From Phyto melanocephala (Eukaryota; Arthropoda; Insecta; Diptera; Rhinophoridae), in assembly GCA_941918925.1 (NCBI GenBank), contig OW799234.1, positions 115,791,128 through 115,855,127 on the forward strand: a stretch of DNA of 64,000 bases, read 5' to 3'. Of this stretch, positions 50,437 to 61,264 are shown piece by piece. Each line of letters opens with the position of its first letter. Position 1 is the first letter of the stretch. The translations under genes were made by a program, and so were the position numbers. A model generated the notes under the pieces. It did not search any database, was not told the origin of the DNA, and was given only the letters and a program-made list of their open reading frames with translations.

Positions 50437-51440
50437 GGTGGTAACATTTTGAGGGCCGATATTGAATGTGAACCACACCAAAACGTCAAGTTTTTTCTGC
50501 ATTTCATTTGACATTTCTTAATTTCAGACTAACTGAATTTGAACCATGGAAAGATACATAATCGAGCAACGAGTTAAAGTTATTTAAGGCTTATTATGAA
50601 AATGGGCATTCAAATCAAAATGCATAACGTGCACTTCATGATTATATTGGTCAAAATAATCGTTCAAATTCTTTCTTAATCGGGAGAATTGTGAGAAATA
50701 TTTGAATTTCGGCAAAACAGGTCTGTATAAAATGTTAAAAACATCTATGAATTGAATTGAACATCAACATTTTCATTACAAATTTGAATCATTGGATGGT
50801 GGTTTGTCACCGAGGTCGCAGGAGACATATGGCCTATCTGGTCAGAAGGTATGGTTACTTCAAATATCATCTGCACAAGATTAAAGTTGTAGAGGATGAT
50901 ATATGCGAGTGTCCAGCATTGGCTGGCAGCAGACTTATTACCCCGGCAAGTACACGTTGGATGTGAGTGCTATGGGGGTAATAAGTCTGGGCCAAATCAT
51001 GGCGATTACGAAGAATGCTGTTGAGGATTGTAGGTGATCATCCGTCTGAAGTCATGATAGTCTAGATTAAACTCATCGTCAGGCCCAACAAATAAACATC
51101 TCAAGAACATCACTGATGCAAAATAATTTTCAATAAAGATTTGAATTTACAAGTTTGAATTGACACAAGAGGCTAAGCCTACTGACCATTTGAAGCATCG
51201 TGAATACAGAAATGAATGGTAACCTTACAAAGAAAATTATATTCAGCGACGAGACACACTTTCCTTTGTCTTTAGCAAGCAGAATTTGGCTTTTTGGGCA
51301 AAGATAATCCACGAGTGATTGTTGAAAAGGCAATGCATCAATAAGGAGTGACTGTTTGGAACGGTATATGGGATGGTGGTGCCATTGGGATGTACTTCTT
51401 CGAAAATGAGAAGCCTGTTCGGGTACTTCTCTGATATTTT
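50437..51440 (+). pseudogene. Rearranged Tc1/mariner transposase remnant with an embedded non-LTR fragment
   Basis: The left end (AAGGGTGGTAACATTTTGAG) matches the inverted repeat of the elements at 25811 and 34188. Decayed N-terminal transposase sequence follows, then the extreme C-terminus (LNHWMVVCHRGRRRHMAYL, about 50785-50845). The next residues (RYGYFKYHLHKIKVVEDDIC) resemble the zinc-knuckle tail of a non-LTR retrotransposon. From about 51150 a mid-transposase stretch appears: FELTQE-like residues, KKIIFSDETHF, then NPRVIVEKAMHQ and TVWNGIWDGGAIGMYFFENE. The order (N-terminus, C-terminus, foreign piece, middle) shows rearrangement or insertion. Stops and shifts are frequent. Confidence 0.7.
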
Positions 51441-51577
51441 GTTTCACACATAACTGTCATTGATCTCCCTATCATAGTAAAAAATATTGTGGCAATTATC
51501 TGAAAACTTTTTGCCTAAATTACAATTAATATCATGCGTTTTGGTTAGACCACACTGTATAATATAAAATTTATTCT

Positions 51578-52560
51578 TTTTATACCCATCACAAAAAAGT
51601 GGTATATTCTGCATATAATTACATTTGCAGCACATCAAAGTATTCATTACAGTATTTATTTTCACAGTATTCATTTAAGGACGATCTAGCTATCTCTGTT
51701 CGTGTATACGATAGATATCGTACAGAAAAAGCTAGACGAATGAAATTTTGCCAGAATATTTATAAAACATCAGAAATGCTTGTTAGTGGATATGGGCTTA
51801 TTCGGTTAATTAGAGTGTTAAAGCTTATAATGCATCACAATGACTTAGAGTGATAAAATTTCACAAGTGTAATTTTCGAGTTAAAGAAAAACTAGTTTCT
51901 CTGCAAATTGCACAAATCCGTATATTTCGAAGAGAGTTAGTTATAGGTAAAAATGTGCATTTATCATTTAGTTTAATAAAAATTTAAAACATTAAAAAGC
52001 CGACAGAATTTAATGCTTCTTAGGTAATATTATTGTAACAATGATTTTTCTTAAATTTATTTAATTTGTCTATGGACTAAGATCTTATTGCCTGTTTATC
52101 TAAATGCGAACGAAATTTTTATTCTTACAAATACGTTGTAACAAAAACAAATTTTTAGTTTTTGTTGTTGTTTTTAATATATTTATAAGAATGAAGAATT
52201 CGTTCGCATTTAGATAAACTGACAGTTAGTCTTTGTGTTATAATATCAAAGTATAAATCGTTATCAGAAATTACTTTGATACTCCCACATTAACGTCCTC
52301 CTTCCACATATGACAGAATATACTATAAATTATATATTAAATGATGAACCATGCTTACTATATAGATAAAGACTTCTATTGATAATAGAACTCTTTGTTT
52401 CAATGTCTAAATTGAATTCGTTACAAGATGTCGCGCCGATACGTCTACTTTAACCGCCACCTCCCATAAAAAGTATGCTCTCTATTGTTAAAGGTTTTAA
52501 ACTTTATGCTCACTTACTTAAAAACGGTTTGCATCACAATTTTTACCCCATACGGTTGCA
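51578..52560 (+). mobile_element. Degenerate Helitron-like element, family A
   Basis: It starts TTTTTATACCCATCACAAAA with AAGTGGTATATTC, has ACGATCTAGCTATCTCTGTT, GAAAAAGCTAGACG and a later CGCCACCTCCCATA. No 3' hairpin is visible. It is old and incomplete. Confidence 0.6.
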
Positions 52561-52717
52561 ACACAATACTATGATTTTAAAATACATACAAAGTAAGTAA
52601 TCGCTTTCAACTACTTCTATTTACTTGATTATTATTAAACTTTACATTGTTATACAATTTATATAATTTCTTTTTTAAATTATGTTATATAATTGTGCCC
52701 GCACAAAGTTAATATTA

Positions 52718-54067
52718 TTTTACCCTTCACCTGTGGTGCACAAGCTTTGTAATTTCGTTTGAAATTTGAACAATATTCGTTTCCGACTCCATAAAGTATT
52801 ATATATTTTCTGAACGCTTATGACTAGGGAAGTAGATTGAGCTTTCTTAGTATGTCCGAGTGTTTGTTGAAATCAACTTTTAGAAGCCCCTACATGTTAC
52901 TCAGATCTGTGTGTGGTATCAATCTTTTGCAAATATCCGCTATTGAAATCCAGCAAAATCGCCTAATAACTTTCTGAGATATGAGCAAGAGAACACGCCT
53001 GACTCTGTTTTTCTCCATACACGCAAAGAAAAAATATGGTTGTGGTAACCATAATCGAAGAGCAACATACTATGATTGAATTGTATGATTATGTTTAAAA
53101 TAATAATGGTTACCACTTATCATTATTATGTTTAATATAAGTATCATTCAATAATCATATATATGACTACAATTGAAATCGACAATCTTTGCTTTTTACG
53201 GCAAATTATTGTCTTTTGCTGTAACATACATATAGTGATTGTACTTACCAATTTAATTGCAATTTTTATACCAACATTTTTTTACATTTTCTCGTTTATT
53301 TCTAAATTTTCTTTAAGTTTTCAAAATTTTTGTTCCTTTTTTTGACATCTCAAACTTTTAAAATAATAAAAATTTATTCAGCAAGAAGAAGAACAATTAA
53401 AATCAAATTATTATTTAAAAAAAATCATAGCTTGATTATTTTGTAAACATACTGTTGTCTCACTTATTATTTAATGGTTATTTTTAATTTTAAATGATTT
53501 TGAATATAATGTTATTTTTGTAAAATTAATTTTTATACATCATACTATTTTTAAATGATAACCATTTTGAAATTTTTACGAAAAGTAATCATTAAATGAT
53601 ACAATTCAAACAAATGCTTGATTATCGTGACAAAATATATCATGAAATGAAACAAAAATAACTATTACTTGTTTTCGACAACCAAATATTGTTTTAGAAA
53701 AAATAATATGACCGTCGTGATCATGTCGTAACCATGGTTTTTCTTTGCGTGTACTTTTACCACAAAAATTAAAATTTCTTAGACGCACGTAAATTTATAT
53801 AGTTATTATCCTAAAGATTTTCTTTAAAAAATTATGAATAAATAGATTATTAACCGATACATTTATACATTTATAGGCAATAATAATATTAAAAAATGTA
53901 TTTTTTTAATATGTCAAGGCAAATACATAGGTTCAAAATAGTTATTACGGCTTCGCCCCTTGAACTCCCACAATATGGGTATCAAATAAAAGGTCTTGAC
54001 TAATAGAATACAGTTAACTATGAAAAAGTAAAAATCCAACATGGCGTTCTATACAAAATAGCAGATA
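52718..54067 (+). mobile_element. Degenerate family B-related copy, split by a MITE
   Basis: It starts TTTTACCCTTCACCTGTGGT, has CCGACTCCATAAAGTATTAT and TTGTTGAAATCAACTTTTAG, then is interrupted at 53020-53751 and resumes ACTTTTACCACAAAAATTAA. It ends without a 3' hairpin, directly before another copy (54068). A short unit around GGGTATCAAATAAAAGG and CTTGACTAATAGAATAC lies at about 53976-54015. Confidence 0.6.
53020..53751. mobile_element. TA-target MITE with CACGCAAAGAAAAA ends
   Basis: The termini CACGCAAAGAAAAA and TTTTTCTTTGCGTG are inverted, with an adjacent ATGGTT / AACCAT pair, and are flanked by TA on each side. The paralogous family B copy at about 54387 keeps the uninterrupted site (CCCATATTTTTACCAACAAA). 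The insertion therefore duplicated TA, as Tc1/mariner-type elements do. The interior has many ATAATCATA-like short palindromes and no coding frame. Confidence 0.8.
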
Positions 54068-55085
54068 TTTATACCCTTCACCTGTGGTGCACAAGGGTAA
54101 ATATAGCTTTGTCATTCCGTTTGTAATTTCTACAATTTTAATTTTCGAACCATTAAGTATATATTTTCTGAGAGCTTATGAATAGACGATTAAGCCATGC
54201 CTGTCTCTCCGTCTGTCCTTGTGTTGGTTGGAATAAACTTTTAGAAGCAACCATATGTTCCTTAGATCTGTGTTTTGTATCAATCTTTTGGAAATATGCA
54301 AGAATGAATCTCTATTGAAATTCACCACCACCGCCCCATAACTTTCTGAGATATGAGCAAATAACCACGACTGCCTCTGTTTTTTTCCCATATTTTTACC
54401 AACAAAATTAAAATTCTTTAGCCATATAATAATTTATGTGTACCTTTGCTACTATTTGTAGATATAATATGCTTCTAGAGATATTCGTGAAAATTTTTGG
54501 ATAATGCGCGCTCTAATCGGTAAAGTTACAGGCAAAATTTTTTTTGAAATATATATATATTCCAAAAATTTACAAACTAAAATAAATTTTTTTAGCTTCT
54601 AGACAACCGAGAGAGTCAATGTTGGTATCATCTGAAAGGATTTGATTGGCGCGATTTAAGTACTTTTCAAAAATTAAAATTCATGTTGGCCGCCACTACA
54701 AAAGGCGGACAATATTTTAATATATGGGCATAATATGGTATTTTAAAATATAATTCCTTCAACCCCCATAAAAGTGGTATCAAATGAAAAGGCTTGACCA
54801 GTAGAATACAATAAATGATTAAAAAATGTAAAATCCAAGATGGCGTCTAAAACGGCGGAACAAATTTTTTTAACCCCATCAGCATGGGTATCAAATGAAA
54901 GGGCTTGACTAGTAGAATACGGTTAACTACGTAAAAATTGAAAATTAAGGATGGCGTCGGTAATAATAAGGAAAAATTGCGTTTAACATGAAAGCTACAA
55001 TGTGTGGGATTATACGTATGTATGTACATGATGGTGAACGGTATTACCAGATTCGGTACGGCCGAATATAACACTCTTACTTGTT
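54068..55085 (+). mobile_element. Helitron-like element, family B subfamily with short internal repeats
   Basis: It starts TTTATACCCTTCACCTGTGG and ends with hairpin ATTCGGTACGGCCGAAT and CTCTTACTTGTTTT. It carries two or more units around GGGTATCAAATGAAAGGGCT and TTGACTAGTAGAATAC, each ending in a GATGGCGTC phrase (54775-54960). Related units lie at 53976, 55108 and, in reverse, 40380-40575. It is non-coding. Confidence 0.75.
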
Positions 55086-55395
55086 TTTTTTTATCCTATC
55101 AAAATGGGTATCAAATGAAAAGGCTTCACTACTGGAACACTTGTAACTATATACGAATTTAAAATAGAGACGGAACAATGGCATACAAGATAATATCTAA
55201 GCTACATACATATACATGATGGTGATGAATATTAGAAGATATTACATGTTTTTAAACTACCTCTAGCTTCCAAGTCATACTCTTAAGTTTCCGTAAATAT
55301 ACAAGTGAAAAGTAGATTTTATCATTTGTGTTCTAGAATTACTTTAGGTTTTACTTACAGAATAAAATTAAAAAAAAGTAAATAAATAGGAAACT

Positions 55396-55620
55396 GGACT
55401 TAAACAAAGAAAGAAATACATATTTTAGATATTAAGAGATTATACTATACTAATTAAAATTATTAACAAAATAATAAATTTTGTGGTGGTGTGTATCAAC
55501 AATAGGGAATACTTTTAGTAAAAAACTAATTAAATTTGATATATTTATACAGGTATTACACAAAATTGGTGGAGGGTATAAAAAATTCGCCACAGCCGAT
55601 TATAGTTTTCTTATTTGTTG
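55396..55620 (+). mobile_element. 3' end of a family A element
   Basis: It contains TTAAGAGATTATACTATACT, AAATTGGTGGAGGGTATAAA, the mutated hairpin ATTCGCCACAGCCGAT and TTCTTATTTGTT. Only the 3' portion survives. Confidence 0.6.
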
Positions 55621-56210
55621 TAGAATTAAACAGCAAGTGCTTTAAAGGTTCTAATAATAACCAAATAAAAGTATGTGCTTGAATTCACGTTTTCTCAAAT
55701 ATTAAGAACTAATTTGTTTTTAACCAAAAAGAAAAAGATAAAAAACACAAACTCTAAATATGCTGGCTGTACAATTTCTATGTTTTGTAGAGAGAATCAT
55801 GAAACGCAACTGCAAAGTAGCATAAACTTCTTATGCTAATTAAAAAGTTTCCCTTTTCACTTATACGAGTAAGTAGATTCAGTTTTTTTTTTTGCTTTTT
55901 TACAAATTTAATACTATTACGCTTTTTTCCGCTGTTGCTTTATATTTAAAATCTTTTTGTAATATAAAGAAGGAATATTGTGTGCTTGTTTTATAAAGTC
56001 CTGCCAGTTTTGTTTGCCGCTGAACGTCAAGTATCCTGAAACTGATCGACACAAGTCATAAGTTTTGTACTTTTAGTTTTATTTTTTGAACAACGCGCAT
56101 AAAATGAAAATTAAAAGTACAGCAATAATATTTTATAATAAGCTAAAGCAAATACACATAGAAAACAACCAACCATCTATGGTACAAACAAAACTTTTAT
56201 AAGGTTCAAT
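55621..56210. other. AT-rich non-coding stretch
   Basis: No gene or element is recognised. Confidence 0.35.
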
Positions 56211-56372
56211 ATGGCGTTAAAATTAGAACTGGGTGAATGGTCAAAGCAATACTTAAGTATGAGAAAAGTACTCCATTATAGGTACTCGTATTATGATGAT
56301 GTTGATAAAGTTAGTATTGATGTTGTAGATGATACTGGTGATGTTGTTTGTACTGAGCTTGTCGATGGCTAA
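56211..56372 (+). CDS. Possible 53-residue small ORF, unknown
   Basis: ATG at 56211 to TAA at 56372 encodes an acidic 53-residue peptide starting MALKLELGEWSKQYLSMRKV, with a later run of D and V residues and one Cys. It has no signal peptide or known domain. The D/V part comes from a GATGTTG-rich repeat-like stretch, which lowers confidence. It is listed because its codon use is less AT-biased than its surroundings. It is probably not a gene. Confidence 0.12.
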   Translation: MALKLELGEWSKQYLSMRKVLHYRYSYYDDVDKVSIDVVDDTGDVVCTELVDG

Positions 56373-57803
56373 TAAGAAAAGTTATATTTAGTTTAATCGT
56401 TAGCAATGGAAAAACAAAACAAAATTAAGCTGGCATAAAAGCCCAGGTTATTGTAAAACAAACAAAAAAGTTTTTCTTTTTATGCTAATACGCCCACTTA
56501 TAACGCCCTCTTTTTACTCTAAATGCACAAGCAAACTCATTATTATTATTTATTTATTCAATACACATACATTTGTGCATATAATAGATTTGTATTTAAC
56601 AAATAAGAAAAAAATTCACATTAATTTAATTTGCAAACGTAAGCCTATTTATCAAAAATTTTTAACCCTAGCTAGCCTCAAAACGATAGAGAACTGTCAA
56701 ATCTGGAGTCACAAAAACAGTGCTCCCAATTTAACGCATTTAAAAAACAAAAATGCTTTGTAAAGAATTGATTGAAAAACTTTAGTACTTATAAACAGGA
56801 ACTTACTAACTATGTTTACCAAATCTTGATCATATGCCATAAATATTCTTTATATGTACATATTTTTAAGAGAGAATATAATAATTTATTACTATAATTC
56901 ACCCATCTACTTCCCACTTCTATTCAGAATTGTGCCCCTTAATTGTGAAAGTGGTCTAAGTCAAAAACAAACAAAAAAATGAGTTTATCAGTTCTCTCAC
57001 CCTGATTACTTAAAATTAAATTAGTTCAATATGATTTTCGTGATAATGTCTAAAAAATATATCAAAGTTAAATGGAATTTGATGTTAATTATGAAAATGG
57101 TCTACGTCAAAAATTTAAAAAATTTAGTTTATTAGTTATTAAAAAATAGTACAGTTTTATTGTGTTACACATATTTTCATTATATGAAATTCTTTTAGTT
57201 TTATATTGAATGCACATTGATGCAGTTTAGTTCTTTCGATGAAATCTTTGCAAAATTTTAAAAGAAACATAGAAAAAAAATTATGGATTTAAATTACGAA
57301 ATTATTATCATATATTAGAAATTTATTGCCACAATAAAAATAATACTAAAATAAATAAAAAAAATAAAAATTAATAATTTTGAAAATGCATTTCACTTGT
57401 CGAATATCGGTAATAATTTTAAAACAATATTCCTAAAAATGATTGCAATTTAATTTTATATTTAATAATTTTATAATTCAAATTAAATAAATGAATAAAT
57501 GAACTAAAGCCAAAATAAAAATGATTCACATTAAAATTTAATATATAGAAAAGTTCGGATAAAATATCAATATAACAATTAATAATTTTAATGGAAAAAA
57601 ATTAAACAAGTACTAAAAATTTAATAAAATTTCTAAATCTTTTGCAACAATGGCAAGTAATTTAATCACTTTTATAAATTAAATTTTAGAATTATATAAT
57701 TAAAGCATTAATTGTATTACTTACTTCAGTTTCCAATGGATGAGATCCTTGAAAAGTGAAACTTATAAAATATTTTATAAAACTGCTGAATTCCACATTT
57801 TAT
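56373..57803. other. AT-rich non-coding stretch
   Basis: Nothing is recognised. The open frame at 56482-56763 has no protein-like motif. Confidence 0.35.
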
Positions 57804-57807
57804 ATAT

Positions 57808-58334
57808 TGTTACAGATTTATTTAAAAATAGCTTAACTTACATTATAATTTATTTTAGTTGTAGTAGTTTAAGTTACTGTAGTTTTATTTATATTAGTTT
57901 ATATCGCTGGTTGTTCGAACATGGTGTCTGTTATTATGTGTAGCATACTTTTAGGTACTTCTATTATTCCTGCCTATTACTTAACGTCTTAATTTAAATG
58001 TAACGGTTTTCGAATGTACTAGAATGTACATACGAGAACTTTGTCGAATGTTACCGAACACCACTATGCTACTATAAATAGCCGAACAACACAGCTAACA
58101 TGATCAGTATAACAATATAGTTTGTAAAGTGTGTATCAAAGTGAGTTTGATAATAAAAGTGTGTAACTATAAGTGTAATAAGTAAAGTGATATAAAAACA
58201 ATATCTGAGTGTATTTAAATAAATAAAGTGCTCTTAATTTTATTACTAATTTCAACTGTTTTTGATTGCAATAAAAGAACTCAAGGTTATTTAAAGGAAA
58301 TAATCCAACAATTATAAAAGGCATAAACGTAACA
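57808..58334 (+). mobile_element. Solo LTR with 4-bp target duplication
   Basis: It begins TGTTAC and ends GTAACA, a short inverted repeat with TG...CA boundaries, flanked by ATAT at 57804-57807 and 58335-58338. A TATA-like CTATAAATAG lies near 58072 and AATAAATAAAG near 58222. A closely related LTR lies at 12627. No internal retroviral-like coding region adjoins, so recombination between LTRs probably removed it. Ty3/gypsy or BEL/Pao affiliation cannot be told from the LTR alone. Confidence 0.75.
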
Positions 58335-58951
58335 ATATGTATTTCACTTAAGAGAAGAAGACCAAAATATATGTAAATATTAGATAATTTCCAGTCTATA
58401 CAACCACTAGACCGATAACGTCTGAAAAATATAAAGATATATTGTGTTTACTAACGTACATCTCTATTGATTTTTAAAACTCTTTTTTAGACCTTCGAAT
58501 GATAAAAGCCCTAAATAAAAGAATGGATTGCTTTCGACTACAATAAAAAAACATTAATAATTCATTTTATTGAAATTATTGTTAAATATCAGTTAATTTT
58601 TAAAATGGTCTAAGTAAGTTGAAACTCCAAAAATAATATATCCGTATATGAGATACACACAAAAGTGCCAATCATAAAAAGCTTTCAATAATTGAGATTA
58701 ATTAAGTTCAAAATTTAAATGTTACACAATATAGAATACATATTATTTTAATTTATTCAAACACAAAACTAAGAATATATGATTTGGAACACTTTCATTA
58801 TAAAGAGCACAATTATAAATGTGCCTTGTTCTTTTAAATAAGTGAATAAAATGTTTTTCATTTAATTTGGAGAGAAATTTATTTTTCCCGTTATGGTTAA
58901 AAGTAAAAAAAAAAATTCTAAGCGGAACATTTGTACTTCACCACAAGAAAA
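58335..58951. other. AT-rich non-coding stretch
   Basis: No gene or element is recognised. Confidence 0.4.
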
Positions 58952-58953
58952 TA

Positions 58954-59618
58954 CCCAGCAAAAACTAGGTAATGACTTGCTCTTACTAAACAACATACTT
59001 TTCAATGACTACTACATATCGTCTGTCTTACTAAGAAGTATTTTGGTAATGACTTAATTTATAATGTGTTACGTAAGTACTTGATTTCAGACATTTGCTT
59101 AGATACACACACAACACAATTTCTTACTGCGAAATTTACTAGAAACCATTCAAATACATAACTTTTTATAATTCTCATTTAGTTTAACGCGCTTAGGGTA
59201 TAAGTAATAATTATTTTGAAAACAGCGGCAAAGCACTTCATTAACAAAGTGATGACTTATAGATTTTCACTGATTGTTAAATTTCAAATTAACGTATTTC
59301 AGAATAATCTAACCGAATTTTTGTCCTTAGAACAACCGAACGACTTCTGTAAGTCCATAATAGTAATGGGTTATTTAGGTTATTAAAATCAAGTACTTAT
59401 ATATTGCTATAGGAGTAAGTACTTATTTAAGTCCCTATTTATGAGCGACCGTAATAAGTACTTATACGAGTCCCTATTTGTAAGCGAGGGTGGTAAGTAC
59501 TTGCCTCCAATGACATCGCCGTGTTAAAATAATGGGTTTAGATGCCAAATTGTAAGTAGTGAACAACTGTTTTCTAGTACTTTCAAGTCATTATAATGTA
59601 ATGTGTTATTTTGCTGGG
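58954..59618. mobile_element. TA-target MITE with CCCAGCAAAA ends
   Basis: The left end CCCAGCAAAA and right end TTTTGCTGGG are inverted and flanked by TA on both sides. An inner AATGACTTG / CAAGTCATT pair extends the symmetry. The interior has a recurring AAGTACTTAT phrase (59392-59490) in units of roughly 50 bp. It is non-coding, 665 bp, Tc1/mariner-like by target site. Confidence 0.7.
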
Positions 59619-59629
59619 TAAGTTTGGAA

Positions 59630-60375
59630 AATTTCAAACCGTTTTCGTTTTATTGGATTTTAAAATGTAATATTTTCAGTTTAAGCTACTTGCACTTGAC
59701 CGATTTTTCTGAAACTTTGCACACATATCGAGCTGTCATGACTAAATAATTTTGTGATAAGAAAAGTGGGCGGGGCCACGCCCCTAAAAAAGTTTTAATT
59801 TTGAGGTACTTGCACTGAACCGATTTTTCTGAAACTGTGCACACATACTAAGCTGTCATAACCATATAGTTTCGTGATTAGAAAAGTGGGCAGGGCCACG
59901 CCCATAAAAAAAGGTTATAATTTTGAGGTACTTGCACCCGACCGATTTTTCTGAAACTTTGCACACATATCGAGCTGTCATGACTAAATAATTTTGTGAT
60001 TAGAAAAGTGGGCAGTGCCACGCCCATAAAAAATAGGTATCATTTTGAGGTACTTGCACTGGACCGATTATTCTGAAACTTTGCATACATATTGAGCTGT
60101 TATGACTTTACAATTTCGTGATTAGAAAAGTGGGCAGGGCCACGCCCATAAAAACAATTATAATTTTGAGGTACTTGCACTGGTCCGATTCTTCTGAAAC
60201 TTTGCACACATATTGAGCTGTTATGACTTTACAATCTTGTTATTAGGAAAGTGGGCAATGCCACGCCCATAAAAAAAATTATAATTTTTAGGTTTTTGCA
60301 CTTGATATTCAATTAAAATTCAGAATGCATTTCGATTCATTAAGGGGCGTAGCAACGCGCGCCGGGTTTGGCTAG
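59630..60375 (+). mobile_element. Non-autonomous Helitron with CTAG end and about 121-bp tandem repeats
   Basis: Five units spaced 120-122 bp contain TACTTGCACT, CCGATTTTTCTGAAACTTTG, CACACATAT, GAGCTGTCATGAC and AAAAGTGGGCAGGGCCACGC. The element ends GGGGCGTAGCAACGCGCGCC then GGGTTTGGCTAG, followed by T. This matches the GC-rich, CTAG-terminated 3' end and A/T insertion site of canonical Helitrons. The 5' TC end could not be fixed and may be lost or displaced by the adjacent MITE. No Rep/helicase is encoded. Confidence 0.65.
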
Positions 60376-61264
60376 TATTGAATAAAAAAAAGCTTAAAGA
60401 ATAATTTTTATTTTAAATATCATTAACGTGCTGGTCGATGTGTAAAATAATCAGAAATTAGTTTTTGATTTGAGCAACCTATGTACGAACAATTAAGTGT
60501 GTATCAAGTCACTATCCATGATTTTGCATGTTGTCAAATATATTCAGTTTTCAATTACTATACTTCATATATCGGGCTTAGATTGTATGTAGACCTGGAT
60601 TATATTGACTTGCATTAGGGTCAGACGTTCACATTTTTTGTATGTTTAATTTGAACTTTCACACACTTTTTGAACAACTCACACTTTTTCAATAACATTA
60701 ACTGCTATATTTATAAGAAAAATTTAGGCCTCTAATAGGCTTATTTAAGAGATTTCTGTACAAAATCTGCCAAATAATCATTTAATAAACCCAAAATGTT
60801 TTGTTTATGAATACGCCACTCGTACTTTTAAAATGTTATGCAAATTTGCTTGGCAATTCTCTTTTCAATTGTTTGTATAAATTTATTGTGAAGAAAACAT
60901 CTAATTTTAATGACAAAAATTTTTATTTGCCTTTATAATCTTGAAAGTGTGACAACAGCGTTAGAAGCAATTGGGCATATATAGATCATATATCAAAACG
61001 ATTAGCGGATCCTGGGAAGGAGGGTGGTTAAAGAATATTTTTTCTTACCAACTCTTAACTTTTTCCCTTTACAAATAAAAATTTTAGCAGCCATAAAACA
61101 AACTATTCATAAATTTTAATTAATAAAAACAAATCCTAAAGAGTGACAAGCCCACGTTTTAACTTATGATAGTAATTTTGCATCAGTGAATGACCGAATT
61201 AGAAGACTTCCCTAGAATAACATGGTCGCCATAAACTGCCAATATCTACCTATCCTTATTGAAA
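60376..61264. other. AT-rich non-coding stretch
   Basis: No gene or element is recognised. Confidence 0.35.
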
